This document shows, in pieces, positions 43,554-52,114 of a stretch of 64,000 nucleotides of DNA. Position 1 is the first letter of the stretch. Every line of letters begins with the position of its first letter. Source of the DNA: Polycladomyces zharkentensis (GTDB lineage Bacteria; Bacillota; Bacilli; Thermoactinomycetales; JIR-001). Under the pieces are notes generated by a model. The model was not told where the DNA came from and made no database searches. It saw only the letters and a program-made list of their open reading frames with translations. Made by a program: the position numbers and the translations under genes. The stretch is taken from contig NZ_JAFHAP010000006.1 of NCBI RefSeq assembly GCF_016938855.1, positions 62,001 to 126,000 of the forward strand, written 5' to 3'.

Positions 43554-43585
43554 ACAGGCGGGGAACATTCCCCGCCTGTGATTTT
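43554..43585. terminator. Bidirectional terminator
   Basis: ACAGGCGGGGAA/TTCCCCGCCTGT perfect arms between convergent genes, followed by GATTTTG. Confidence 0.88.
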
Positions 43586-43600
43586 GTGCCATTGTGACGT

Positions 43601-44638
43601 TCAGCGTGCCGCCACGGGTGTCGGCTTGTTTTTGCTGTTGGAAAAGGGTTGTTTCAGTTGTTCCTTCAAGCCGCCTTCCCACAGCTCTTCGATCTTCTTC
43701 ATTTCTTCCTCGGACAGCGGTGTTTTCTCCGGCGCTTGTGCAAATTCGCGCAGGTTCTCTTCGCTCGTGATGTTGGGCAATACCGACTTGATCGCCGGAC
43801 TGGCCAACGAGTAGAGGATCGCCGCTTGTCCAATGGTCCGGTCAGTACCTTCGTACAGGAATTTCATCTGACGCACCGCATCCAGACCGGCTTGCATCCA
43901 CTTGATCGGACGGTGCGAACGATGGTCGTGTTTGTCGAAGTGCTTGTCCGGATCGTACGTACCGTCCAACAGGCCGGACGCATGAGGAACGCGGGCGATC
44001 AAGGCTTTGTTTCGTTTTTCCGCCTCCTTGATCAGTTCGCGGGCGGGGTCCTGCTCCAGCAGGTTGTTGATGATTTGGGCCATGTCGTACCGTTCCTCTT
44101 CCAGCGTGGCCAGTCCTTCATCCCGCCAACCGATGTCCGGTCCCAGCGCGACGCCGTATGTGCGAATCTTTCCTTCTTCCTTCAACCGTTCCAGCGTCTC
44201 CAGCACTTCCTCGCTTTGGATGGCTTCCATCCGTGCGTTGTGCAATTGATAAATGTCGATTACATCGGTTTTCAGCCGGCGCAGGCTCTCTTCGCAGGAT
44301 TTGCGGATCGAGGCGGCATCCCACCGCTGGGGCAATTCGGAGTGTCCGCCGTGTCGGTCGCCCCGCTTCGCGTAGATGTCGTACCCGAACTTGGTGGCAA
44401 TCACCACCTTGTCGCGAAGTCCTTCCAGCGCTTCGGCCAAGAGGGTTTCCCCCTTGCCCTGACCGTAGACGTCGGCAGTGTCAAAGAAAGTGATTCCGTA
44501 CTCTTCGTATGCCATGCGCAACAAGCGTTTGCCGAACGCATCATCTTTGACCCCCCACCAAGGGGTGGCGACGGACCAAACGCCGAAGCCCACTTCGGAT
44601 ACCGGTGTGTCAATGCCGGGTAGATTGCGGTATTTCAT
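43601..44638 (-). CDS. Aldo/keto reductase
   Basis: 345-residue AKR barrel of the YghZ/general-stress-like group. Catalytic tetrad Asp53, Tyr58 ([11 protein letters not shown]), Lys83 (ATKFGYD), His133 (YQLHNAR). C-terminal cofactor segment [22 protein letters not shown]. Substrate unknown. ATG with GGAGG upstream. Monocistronic, convergent with the small membrane-protein gene. Confidence 0.88.
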   Translation of the reverse strand: MKYRNLPGIDTPVSEVGFGVWSVATPWWGVKDDAFGKRLLRMAYEEYGITFFDTADVYGQGKGETLLAEALEGLRDKVVIATKFGYDIYAKRGDRHGGHSELPQRWDAASIRKSCEESLRRLKTDVIDIYQLHNARMEAIQSEEVLETLERLKEEGKIRTYGVALGPDIGWRDEGLATLEEERYDMAQIINNLLEQDPARELIKEAEKRNKALIARVPHASGLLDGTYDPDKHFDKHDHRSHRPIKWMQAGLDAVRQMKFLYEGTDRTIGQAAILYSLASPAIKSVLPNITSEENLREFAQAPEKTPLSEEEMKKIEELWEGGLKEQLKQPFSNSKNKPTPVAAR

Positions 44639-44755
44639 CGGGAAACCTCCTTCTCATATCTCAACATCGCACGGAGGCGATCGGGTGAACCCACCTGTTT
44701 TCGTCGTCAGTACCTATTGTACCATTATTGCCGCGACGGAAACGAACGGGAGGTA

Positions 44756-45409
44756 TTACATTTTTGTGGAGCCGACCGCCTGCGCCAATGCTTCGGCTGC
44801 CCGCCTGGGGTTTTCCGCTTTGGCGATGGCGGAGATCACGGCGACGCCGTCCGCACCGGCAGCCATTACTTTATGCGCATTGGATGCGGTGATTCCCCCG
44901 ATGCCCACGATGGGGAAAGGTTCCTCCAATTGCTCGCGAATCGCCTGAAGCGCCTCCGGATAGATGGGAAACCCGGCATCCGCTTTGGAAGACGTCAAAA
45001 ACATGGGTCCCACCCCGATGTAGTCCGCTCCGTCCTCGATGGCTTGCCGCGCTTCCGCGACATTTTCAGCCGACACCCCGAGGATTTTGTCGGGTCCGAT
45101 CAGGCGACGAACTTCCCGGGCGGGCAAATCTTCCTGTCCCACGTGTACACCGTCGGCATCCAGGATGAGCGCCAAATCGGCCCGGTCGTTCACAATGAAC
45201 GGGATGTTGTGTTGGCGGCAAATCTCACGCAGGTGACGTCCCAAAGCGACGGTTTCGCTCAGCGTAAGGTCGGAATTTTTTTCGCGAAACTGGAACATCG
45301 TGATACCGCCTGCGATCGCTTGTTCGAGCACGTCGATCGGGTCTTGGTCGGGGCAGTCCTGACTGCCCATGATAAAGTACAGGCGCAATTGGGATGAAGT
45401 GAAGGACAT
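44756..45409 (-). CDS. thiE: Thiamine-phosphate synthase
   Basis: Joins HMP-pyrophosphate and thiazole phosphate to thiamine phosphate. TIM barrel of 217 residues with MFQFREKNSDL, FIVNDRADLALILDADGVHVGQEDLP, DYIGVGPMFLTSSKADAG and VGIGGITASN. 16 bases downstream of thiD in the same direction, so cotranscribed. No TPP riboswitch was seen in the leader. Confidence 0.95.
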   Translation of the reverse strand: MSFTSSQLRLYFIMGSQDCPDQDPIDVLEQAIAGGITMFQFREKNSDLTLSETVALGRHLREICRQHNIPFIVNDRADLALILDADGVHVGQEDLPAREVRRLIGPDKILGVSAENVAEARQAIEDGADYIGVGPMFLTSSKADAGFPIYPEALQAIREQLEEPFPIVGIGGITASNAHKVMAAGADGVAVISAIAKAENPRRAAEALAQAVGSTKM

Positions 45410-45425
45410 CCATCAACCCACCTTT

Positions 45426-46223
45426 CTATTTGAATTGCCGGTAAGCCCAATGGTTGGTGGGACCATGTCCCTGCCCGAGGTCAAGGGGGTGGCGAATCGC
45501 CTCCGTAATAAAGGCTTTGGCCGTTTTCACCGCCTCCCACAATGATTCGCCTTTGGCCAACTCGGCTGTGATGGCCGCGGAAAACGTACAACCCGTACCG
45601 TGGGTGTGGCGCGTATGAAAACGGGGCGCCGACAGAGTGCGGAATTCCCGTCCGTCATAAAACAGATCGACGGCTTCCTCGTCGTCGGTGTGCCCCCCCT
45701 TGATCACGACGGCATGTACCCCCATATCCAACAACCGTTTGGCCGCCTCCTTGCGTTGTTCCATGGTGGAAAGCGACATGCCCGTCAACACTTCCGCTTC
45801 CGGGAGATTGGGTGTGATCACGGTTGCCAGGGGAATCAACAGGCGTTTCAACGCATCCCGTGCGTCCTCTTTCAACAGTGCATGTCCACTTTTGGCGATC
45901 ATCACCGGATCAATCACCAATCGGTGGATGCGATGTTCTCTGACTTTTTCCGCAATCACTTCCATAATCTCAATATTGGCGATCATGCCGGTTTTGGCCG
46001 CATCCACTCCCAGATCCGTGGCCACGGCGTCAATTTGGCGCGCGACTGCTTCCGGGGGGAGTTCGTAAATGCCTGTCACGCCCAATGTGTTTTGCGCAGT
46101 AACCGCCGTGATCGCGCTCATACCAAACACGTGCAATTCCTGAAATGTTTTCAGGTCTGCTTGGATGCCGGCGCCTCCGCCACTGTCCGAACCGGCGATG
46201 GTGAGTGCCCGAGCGATGGTCAT
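45426..46223 (-). CDS. thiD: Hydroxymethylpyrimidine/phosphomethylpyrimidine kinase
   Basis: Ribokinase-fold kinase phosphorylating HMP and HMP-P. 265 residues: LTIAGSDSGGGAGIQADLKTF at the N-terminus, DPVMIAKSGHALL, TPNLPEAEVLTG, and anion-hole motif HTHGTGCTFSAAITAELAKG. ATG 46223 has AAAGGAGG upstream; the extension to 46322 runs into repeat A and is rejected. The element edge lies about 20 bases before the start, so the original promoter must be in or beyond the repeat. Confidence 0.95.
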   Translation of the reverse strand: MTIARALTIAGSDSGGGAGIQADLKTFQELHVFGMSAITAVTAQNTLGVTGIYELPPEAVARQIDAVATDLGVDAAKTGMIANIEIMEVIAEKVREHRIHRLVIDPVMIAKSGHALLKEDARDALKRLLIPLATVITPNLPEAEVLTGMSLSTMEQRKEAAKRLLDMGVHAVVIKGGHTDDEEAVDLFYDGREFRTLSAPRFHTRHTHGTGCTFSAAITAELAKGESLWEAVKTAKAFITEAIRHPLDLGQGHGPTNHWAYRQFK

Positions 46224-46242
46224 GTGCGTCCTCCTTTCACTC

Positions 46243-46477
46243 TGTGGCGTGTCTGGTGAATACTGTCCCATTGTTTTCCGGGTTGCTCCGCCTGCGTCCC
46301 GCAAGGAAGCGGATAGGGCCACTTCAGAGCTGGAGTACAGGACGCGGGCTAAGTATGCGTCACTCAGCGGAAATGGCCCGCGATTTCATTCCTGTGCTAT
46401 ACGGGTTTCGCTCGGCCGGGCTTGGTCAGTCGCCCGCCTGAGAGAACATGGATCGTTTCAATGACCAGACACATCCT
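46243..46477 (-). repeat. Repeat A copy, divergent, inverted orientation
   Basis: GGCGTGTCTGG at the left edge, CCAGACACATCC at the right; internal blocks GGGCTTGGTCAGTCGC and AATGGCCCGCGATTTCATTCCTG match the other copies with many substitutions. About 235 bases. Upstream of thiD. The remaining 46478-46706 contains no supported gene. Confidence 0.75.
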
Positions 46478-46706
46478 ATCTTCTATATCGTCAGCAAACA
46501 TCATTTTCCCGATCCATATTTCCGCATCGGGGGATTCTGTTCCATCGTGAAAGGCCTCATCTCATCATAGACATACCGGAAAGAGGGTGTCAACGGAGCT
46601 CCGCCCGACGAAGATTCCGCTGAATAACGGGTCATCTGTCTATACGAACCGGAATGGACGGACATATGTTGTTGAAGACTCCAACTTGTGGAAAGGAGGT
46701 TGCGGT

Positions 46707-46856
46707 GTGAGTCAGGGGGCGAAAACCAGTAGCTTTTTCGGCCTGTTCGGTTTTAAATGGGTGATCGTGGTCATCGTGATCCTGATCATCCTCGGCGTTT
46801 TATTCTTTTCGTTGTTTGGAGGCTTCGGGTTCACGCCGTTCTTCGGCGGTTTTTAA
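46707..46856 (+). CDS. YjcZ-like small membrane protein
   Basis: 49 residues: short hydrophilic start, one transmembrane helix (FKWVIVVIVILIILGVLFFSLF), aromatic Gly/Phe-rich end (GGFGFTPFFGGF). Resembles the tiny YjcZ sporulation membrane proteins; assignment by composition only. GTG 46707 has GAAAGGAGGT six bases upstream; the same frame is open to 46587, but no ribosome site supports that longer form. Confidence 0.6.
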   Translation: MSQGAKTSSFFGLFGFKWVIVVIVILIILGVLFFSLFGGFGFTPFFGGF

Positions 46857-46872
46857 ACAAAATGCACATACG

Positions 46873-46897
46873 CCTCCGGCAACGGAGGTTTTTTTAA
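46873..46897 (+). terminator. Terminator after the YjcZ-like gene
   Basis: CCTCCG-gcaa-CGGAGG followed by TTTTTTTAA. Confidence 0.9.
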
Positions 46898-46922
46898 TTG
46901 ATGTTTGGGGTGAAAAGGGGCG

Positions 46923-47378
46923 ATGATGATGCCTTTTGAGCCTTTGCCGTTTCGCCGTTTCTCTTCGTTTGTCTGGCGCGATTGGAGAGCGATGTTTCGG
47001 GAGATGGAGAAATGGATGGACGATTTTCCGGGGTTTGGCCGCGTGGTGAGCCGGATCACTCCGACTGCTCACGGTATGGTGATCCAGACCCGGATTGGTG
47101 TGGTCGAAGAAGATGATGTGATCGATGTGCGGATGGAGGGACCGTTTTTGGTGATCCGCATCAATTCCCATGTCGTGCAGGATTCAGACCCGGTGAACCA
47201 GCGGCGAATTGACCGGCAACGCATGTTCACCCAAAGTTTTCGCATCCCGTTCCCTGTCGATGAATCGCGAATCCGGACCACGTGGCGGGATCGAATACTG
47301 ACAGTGTTCGTTCCCAAACGGAAACCGGATAGCCCGTCCCACAAACCATCAACCCGGTGGCCCGACCGGACATCGTGA
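46923..47378 (+). CDS. Hsp20/alpha-crystallin-like small heat-shock protein
   Basis: 151 residues. N-terminal aromatic/basic segment (LPFRRFSSFVWRDWRAMFREMEKWMDD) and an alpha-crystallin-like beta sandwich (about 45-135: VIDVRMEGPFLVIRI ... FTQSFRIPFPVDESRIRTTWRDRILTVFVPKR). The usual A-x-x-x-n-G-v-L motif appears as TTWRDRILTV, a divergent form like spore-coat CotM/CotP-type proteins. ATG start at the first of three ATGs. Chaperone or coat role inferred. Confidence 0.75.
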   Translation: MMMPFEPLPFRRFSSFVWRDWRAMFREMEKWMDDFPGFGRVVSRITPTAHGMVIQTRIGVVEEDDVIDVRMEGPFLVIRINSHVVQDSDPVNQRRIDRQRMFTQSFRIPFPVDESRIRTTWRDRILTVFVPKRKPDSPSHKPSTRWPDRTS

Positions 47379-47394
47379 TCCCTTTTTTGCGCGC

Positions 47395-47543
47395 AGGGCA
47401 GTTTTCAGTGTTTGGGCACTTCCCGACTTGATTGTTTCCAAATGCTGTTGGACTTACCGGAGGGACAAGGATCTCCCGCGTCCGGCGCTCGCTTTCAACC
47501 CAACCCTGAAGGAAGGGGTTTTTCCGCTCGCTTTTTCATAACC
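47395..47543 (-). mobile_element. Repeat B copy 3, truncated and decayed
   Basis: Complement reads CCTTCAGGGTTGGGTTGAAAGCGAGCG, GGACGCGGGAG, AACAATCAAGTCGGGAAGTG, CAAACACTGAAAAC, following the first half of copies 1 and 2. The end hairpin half is missing. Confidence 0.6.
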
Positions 47544-47732
47544 ACTGCGAGAGCCGCCCGATAAGCGAAGAATTCGTTTTCTTCGCTTTTTTTCTGTTGA
47601 ACGGAAAGGAAATGACTCCGTTTTTCCTTTTCCGCTTGCGGTGTGGTAAGATAGGACTCACAGCGGTGGTGATGAGGGTACGTTTGGATGAATCCATTCC
47701 GCACAAACGGGAGACAAGGGGGAAGCAAAAGG

Positions 47733-48812
47733 GTGACGGATGAGCTGCGTTCGATGTTGGCGGAGCTGACAAATGCGGGCGGTCCACCCGGACATGAGGG
47801 AAACGTTCGTGAAGTGATGCGGCGCTGGACCACACCCGTGGCCGATGAAGTGACGACCGACCGGCTGGGCGGTTTGATCGCCTGGAAAAGGGGAACGGAG
47901 GATGCACCGCGTGTCATGGTGGCGGGACATCTGGACGAGGTCGGCTTCATGGTGACGCGGGTAACGGACGACGGATATCTGCGGTTCCAGCCGTTGGGCG
48001 GTTGGTGGAGTCAGGTGTTGCCGGCCCAGCGTGTGGAGGTACATACGAAACAGGGAATCGTCATCGGTGTGATCGGTTCCAAGCCACCGCATCTGATGCC
48101 GCCGGAACAGCGAAACAAGCCGGTCAAAACGGAAGATCTGTTCATCGATGTGGGGGCTTCCAGTCGGGAAGAAGCGGAATCGTTCGGCATCCGGCCGGGA
48201 GATCCGGTGATCCCGCATTCTCCGTTTACGGTTTTGAAGAACGAAAAACTGTGGTTGGCCAAAGCGATGGACAACCGGGTCGGATGTGCGGTAGCTGTTG
48301 AGGTGTTGCGTCGGTTGCGGCATGCTGAACATCCGAATGCCGTGGCGGCTGTGGGTACAGTGATGGAGGAGGTAGGCCGGAGGGGAGCCTTTACAGCATC
48401 CGCCGCCGTCAAGCCGGATGTGGCGTTCGCCGTGGATGTCGGCATTGCGGGGGACACGCCGGGTGTCAGCAAGGACGAAGCCGCTTCCCGGTTGGGGGAG
48501 GGTCCGACCGTGGTGTTGGCCGACGGAGGACATCTCGCTCACCGCGGATTGTTGGCACTGGTGCAAAAGACGGCAGAGGAAAAGGGAATCCCGCTTCAGC
48601 CCGATACGCTCCCGCGGGGAGCCACGGATGCCAGTCATATTCACCTCCACGGCCGCGGGGTCCCGGCGTTGACCTTGGGTATTCCCGCCCGGTACATTCA
48701 CAGCCATGCTTCCATTATCCACCGGGATGACTTGGAGAACCTGATCCGGCTGCTGGTCGAAGTGATCCGGAAATTGGACCGTTCGACGGTAAATCGCTTG
48801 TGTCATGGATAA
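47733..48812 (+). CDS. M42-family metallo-aminopeptidase (YsdC-like)
   Basis: Cytosolic dinuclear-metal aminopeptidase, 359 residues, usually a dodecameric shell. Metal ligands His66 and Asp68 (GHLDEVGF), Asp in KAMDNRVG, Glu pair in GTVMEEVGRRGA, Asp in AVDVGIAGDTPG, His in YIHSHASI. The residue before the catalytic Glu pair is Met where Gln is usual (GTVQEEVG). GTG 47733 aligns with B. subtilis YsdC; ATG 47688 would add 15 residues and is an alternative. Synteny (after rplT, before sspI) also fits ysdC. Confidence 0.88.
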   Translation: MTDELRSMLAELTNAGGPPGHEGNVREVMRRWTTPVADEVTTDRLGGLIAWKRGTEDAPRVMVAGHLDEVGFMVTRVTDDGYLRFQPLGGWWSQVLPAQRVEVHTKQGIVIGVIGSKPPHLMPPEQRNKPVKTEDLFIDVGASSREEAESFGIRPGDPVIPHSPFTVLKNEKLWLAKAMDNRVGCAVAVEVLRRLRHAEHPNAVAAVGTVMEEVGRRGAFTASAAVKPDVAFAVDVGIAGDTPGVSKDEAASRLGEGPTVVLADGGHLAHRGLLALVQKTAEEKGIPLQPDTLPRGATDASHIHLHGRGVPALTLGIPARYIHSHASIIHRDDLENLIRLLVEVIRKLDRSTVNRLCHG

Positions 48813-48894
48813 AATAATGGGGAGAACGGGAGCCGGCCCGCGTGCAGGGAGAAACGGCTCCCTCCCTTCGCCGGGGCCGGAAGAAGAAACGGTT

Positions 48895-49128
48895 TTACGG
48901 CCGGGGTGGAATGGCCGTTTCATTGGGCAGGGCGCTGTGCAAGGTTTGAATCATGTGTTCTTGCTCATCCGGTTGGCTGTTTTTCCAAATCACTTCAAAA
49001 ACGACCCCCAGTCCGGGCAAGAGTTTTTCTTCTCTTCGCTGGATCGAGTCAACCACCATCTCTTTCAATTCTTGCGGGTTCATCTCTTGAATATTGTGGA
49101 TGACGGCTCCACGGATATCGATGTTCAC
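48895..49128 (-). CDS. sspI: Small acid-soluble spore protein SspI
   Basis: Minor SASP of the forespore. The product begins MNIDIRGAVIHNIQEMNPQE and continues through LPGLGVVFEVIWKNSQPDEQ, matching SspI (MNLNLRNAVIHNV ... VLPGLGVLFEVIWKN). 77 residues. GTG at 49128 is nine bases after AGGAGG; TTG 49137 abuts that site and is rejected. Location beside the SpoU methyltransferase and pheS matches B. subtilis. Confidence 0.92.
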   Translation of the reverse strand: MNIDIRGAVIHNIQEMNPQELKEMVVDSIQRREEKLLPGLGVVFEVIWKNSQPDEQEHMIQTLHSALPNETAIPPRP

Positions 49129-49226
49129 TGACAACAACCTCCTTTTGTTTCTATTGTGAGCCGTCCGTCATCGAGTTATCCCTGGATGAGGCAGCAAATC
49201 CAACACAGATAGGTGGGTGAACAGAG

Positions 49227-49883
49227 GTGAGTAAGCAGTTTGCCGTAATCGGATTGGGACGCTTCGGCGGCAGTGTGGCCAATACCTTGAGCGAAATGGG
49301 ATATGAGGTGTTGGCGATCGATCAGGACCCCCAGCGGGTGCAGGATTTTTCCCAAGTCGTCACGCATGCGGTCGAGGCCGATTCCACCGATGAGAATGCA
49401 CTGAAGGCATTGGGTATCCGCAACTTTGACGTGGTAGTGGTGTCCATCGGTGAAGATATTCAGGCCAGTATCATGACCACGTTGATTTTGAAAGAGCTGG
49501 GCGTAAAAAAGATCGTTGTCAAAGCCCGCAATGATCTGCATGGAAAGGTGTTGTACAAAATCGGCGCAGACAAGGTGGTTTATCCGGAACGCGATATGGG
49601 CGTCCGGGTGGTGCACCATTTGATTTCTCCCAACATCCTGGACTACATCGAATTGGCGGAGGGGTACAGCATCGTGGAAATCAGCGCCGGCGACTTTTTT
49701 GCCGGCAAAACGTTGCAGGAGTTGGACATTCGGGCCCGCTACGGTTGCAATGTGATGGCGATCAAATCGCGAGACGGCAAAATCAATATCGCTCCGGCGG
49801 CAGGGGATGTCATCCACAAAGGAGATGTGCTGGTGGTGATCGGTAGCAATGACAATCTGAAACAATTGGAGGAGCATGCATAA
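49227..49883 (+). CDS. Ktr potassium-uptake regulatory subunit (KtrA/KtrC)
   Basis: Cytosolic RCK ring subunit gating a Ktr K+ channel. RCK_N Rossmann domain (GLGRFGGSVANTL at 9-21, Asp in AIDQDP) and RCK_C domain (about 135-218), the site that binds c-di-AMP in relatives. 218 residues. GTG with ACAGAGGTG upstream. The membrane partner KtrB/D is not in the window. Overlaps the next gene by eight bases. Confidence 0.9.
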   Translation: MSKQFAVIGLGRFGGSVANTLSEMGYEVLAIDQDPQRVQDFSQVVTHAVEADSTDENALKALGIRNFDVVVVSIGEDIQASIMTTLILKELGVKKIVVKARNDLHGKVLYKIGADKVVYPERDMGVRVVHHLISPNILDYIELAEGYSIVEISAGDFFAGKTLQELDIRARYGCNVMAIKSRDGKINIAPAAGDVIHKGDVLVVIGSNDNLKQLEEHA

Positions 49884-50682
49884 TTTGAAACCGATCATTG
49901 TCACGTCGCAGCACAACGACCAGGTCAAACGCTGGAGGAAACTTCAGTCGCGCAAAGGTCGCCAGTCACTGGGTACTTTGTGGATCGAAGGGGAACATTT
50001 GCTGGAGGAATCCGTCAAGGCCGGATGGCGAGTGAGGGCATTGATTGTCGATCAGAGTCGGGAAGCCGAGCATCGACCGTGGTGGGAAAAGCGGAACAAA
50101 AACGCGCCGGTGTACTTCCTTCCGTCCCGGTTATATCGCACTTTGGCGGATACGGAAACACCGCAGGGAATCGCCGCGGAAGTGGAAATCCCCAAAGGTG
50201 AGGCGGATCGGGCGATTCCCGCCGAAGGCGTGTTGTTACTGTTGGATGGCGTGCAGGACCCCGGCAATGTGGGAACCATGTTGCGAACCGCCCGGGCGGT
50301 GGGTGCGGCTGGCGTATGGTTGGGGAAAGGAACCGTCGATCCTTATAACCCGAAAGTGGTCCGGGCCGCCATGGGTGCGCTGTTCCATGTGCCCATTCGT
50401 ATGATCGATTTACATGAGGAACTTCCGCGACTGCGATCCGCCGGTTACTGTGTGGTGGGAACCCATCCCCGGGGGGAGCACGTCCACTTTGATGTATCGT
50501 ATCCGGGTCGTACGGCCTATTTGCTGGGCAACGAAGGAAGGGGTGTGGATCCCGCGCTGATGCGGTGGGTAAACAGCGAAGTCTCCATTCCGATGCCGGG
50601 AGGAGCCGAATCGCTCAATGTTTCCATCACTGCATCGTTGCTGTTGTATGAGTACCTGCGCCAACATCGCGGGGGGCACTAA
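49876..50682 (+). CDS. SpoU/TrmH-family RNA 2'-O-methyltransferase (YsgA-like)
   Basis: SPOUT methyltransferase, 268 residues. N-terminal L30e-like substrate-binding domain (about 1-105), catalytic domain with the three SpoU motifs: LLDGVQDPGNVGTMLRTARAVGA, LLGNEGRGVDP and IPMPGGAESLNVSITASLLLYE. RNA target unknown (23S rRNA likely). Located before pheS as ysgA is in B. subtilis. Confidence 0.9.
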   Translation: MHNLKPIIVTSQHNDQVKRWRKLQSRKGRQSLGTLWIEGEHLLEESVKAGWRVRALIVDQSREAEHRPWWEKRNKNAPVYFLPSRLYRTLADTETPQGIAAEVEIPKGEADRAIPAEGVLLLLDGVQDPGNVGTMLRTARAVGAAGVWLGKGTVDPYNPKVVRAAMGALFHVPIRMIDLHEELPRLRSAGYCVVGTHPRGEHVHFDVSYPGRTAYLLGNEGRGVDPALMRWVNSEVSIPMPGGAESLNVSITASLLLYEYLRQHRGGH

Positions 50683-50686
50683 ACTG

Positions 50687-50715
50687 TTGAAACGAAACAA
50701 GGTTTTCGTTATACT
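50687..50715 (+). promoter_or_regulatory. pheST promoter
   Basis: TTGAAA (50687-50692), 17-base spacer, TATACT (50710-50715). Confidence 0.8.
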
Positions 50716-50747
50716 GAAAAAGAAATTTTCTTCATAATTTTAATCGG

Positions 50748-51040
50748 CTGTGAAGGAGAGGAGTAGGCAGTGCGCCCTTGACAGGGAGGAGGTGCCGCGA
50801 CTGAAAGCACCTCCAGGAAGCGGCTCGCCGAAATTCGCTCCGGAGCTGTCCCCTGAACCTGCAGTAGGGGGTACCGGCGGTGCTCGTTATCGCACGAAAA
50901 GCGGGATGACGAAGACTGGGCGTATCCTGATTCATCGGCCCGAGAGAAGGGGCCGGTTTCATGTTAAGACTTTCGTCGTCCAAAAAGGGTGGTACCGCGA
51001 ATCTCTCGTCCCTTTGGGCGCAGAGATTTTTTTATTACAT
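50748..51040 (+). promoter_or_regulatory. T-box leader of pheST
   Basis: GGTGGTACCGCGAATCTC T-box sequence at about 50987-51004, followed by a terminator AATCTCTCGTCCC ... GGGCGCAGAGATT with TTTTTTA. An ATTC in the upstream stem I region could present a UUC (Phe) specifier but was not proven. Confidence 0.9.
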
Positions 51041-51064
51041 AGGCATAAGAAGGGAGTGTCCGTG

Positions 51065-52099
51065 ATGCGTGAGCGGTTGGAAGCCTTGAAAGCGGAAGCG
51101 GAGCAAGCGATTCAGGGCGCAAAGGATCTGGAAGCGTTAAAGCAATTGCGTGTCAAATACTTGGGCAAAAAAGGGGAACTGACCGCCGTTCTGCGCGGAA
51201 TGGGCGAGTTGTCTGAAAAAGAGCGTCCCGTGATCGGGAAGTTGGCCAACGATATTCGTCAAACGCTGGAGCGGAAATTGGATGAAAAAGAGTCTGCGCT
51301 GGAAGCGGCGGCCATGGAAGCGCGACTGAAAGAGGAAACAATCGATGTCACCCTTCCGGGCGTGCCCCGGCCGTTGGGGGCGATTCACCCGTTGACCGCA
51401 GTGATCCAGCAGGTGGAAAACATCTTTATCGGCATGGGGTTTGAGGTGGCCGAAGGACCGGAAGTGGAAAAGGATTGGTACAATTTCGAAGCGCTCAACA
51501 TGCCCAAAGATCATCCGGCCCGGGATACGCAGGATTCTTTTTACATCACGCGGGAGATTCTGCTCCGGACGCAAACTTCGCCGGTGCAGGTGCGCACGTT
51601 GCAGGCCAAAGAGGGCAAAGTGCCGGTACGCATGATTTGTCCGGGAAAAGTGTATCGGCGGGATGATGACGACGCTACCCATTCGCACCAATTTATGCAA
51701 ATCGAGGGATTGGTCGTCGATCGCGGCGTATCCATGAGTGAGTTGAAAGGGACGTTGCTGGCGTTTGCGAAACAGATGTTCGGCGAGGATCATGAATTCC
51801 GGTTCCGTCCCAGCTATTTCCCGTTTACCGAACCGAGTCTGGAAATGGACATGTCGTGCATGGCGTGCGGTGGCGAAGGATGCCGCATTTGCAAGGAAAC
51901 CGGATGGATCGAAATTTTGGGGGCGGGGATGGTGCACCCCAACGTGTTGGAAAAATCGGGTTACAATGCCGAGCGATATACCGGTTTTGCGTTCGGAATG
52001 GGCGTGGAGCGCATCGCGATGCTCAAATACGGGATCGATGATATCCGTCATTTCTACACCAACGACCTGCGCGTCTTGCGGCAATTCCAATCGGTTTGA
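51065..52099 (+). CDS. pheS: Phenylalanyl-tRNA synthetase alpha subunit
   Basis: Catalytic subunit of the (alpha-beta)2 enzyme. 344 residues. N-terminal coiled coil (about 1-85), class II motifs: [67 protein letters not shown] and [21 protein letters not shown] 51065 chosen as homologues start just before ERLEAL; the open frame through the T-box is rejected. Confidence 0.97.
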   Translation: MRERLEALKAEAEQAIQGAKDLEALKQLRVKYLGKKGELTAVLRGMGELSEKERPVIGKLANDIRQTLERKLDEKESALEAAAMEARLKEETIDVTLPGVPRPLGAIHPLTAVIQQVENIFIGMGFEVAEGPEVEKDWYNFEALNMPKDHPARDTQDSFYITREILLRTQTSPVQVRTLQAKEGKVPVRMICPGKVYRRDDDDATHSHQFMQIEGLVVDRGVSMSELKGTLLAFAKQMFGEDHEFRFRPSYFPFTEPSLEMDMSCMACGGEGCRICKETGWIEILGAGMVHPNVLEKSGYNAERYTGFAFGMGVERIAMLKYGIDDIRHFYTNDLRVLRQFQSV

Positions 52100-52114
52100 G
52101 GGAGGAGACGTGGC

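Noticed and set aside
46223-46706. TPP riboswitch before thiD
   Set aside because: Looked for CTGAGA and ACCTGA-type core motifs in the right order; only repeat A and unstructured sequence are present.
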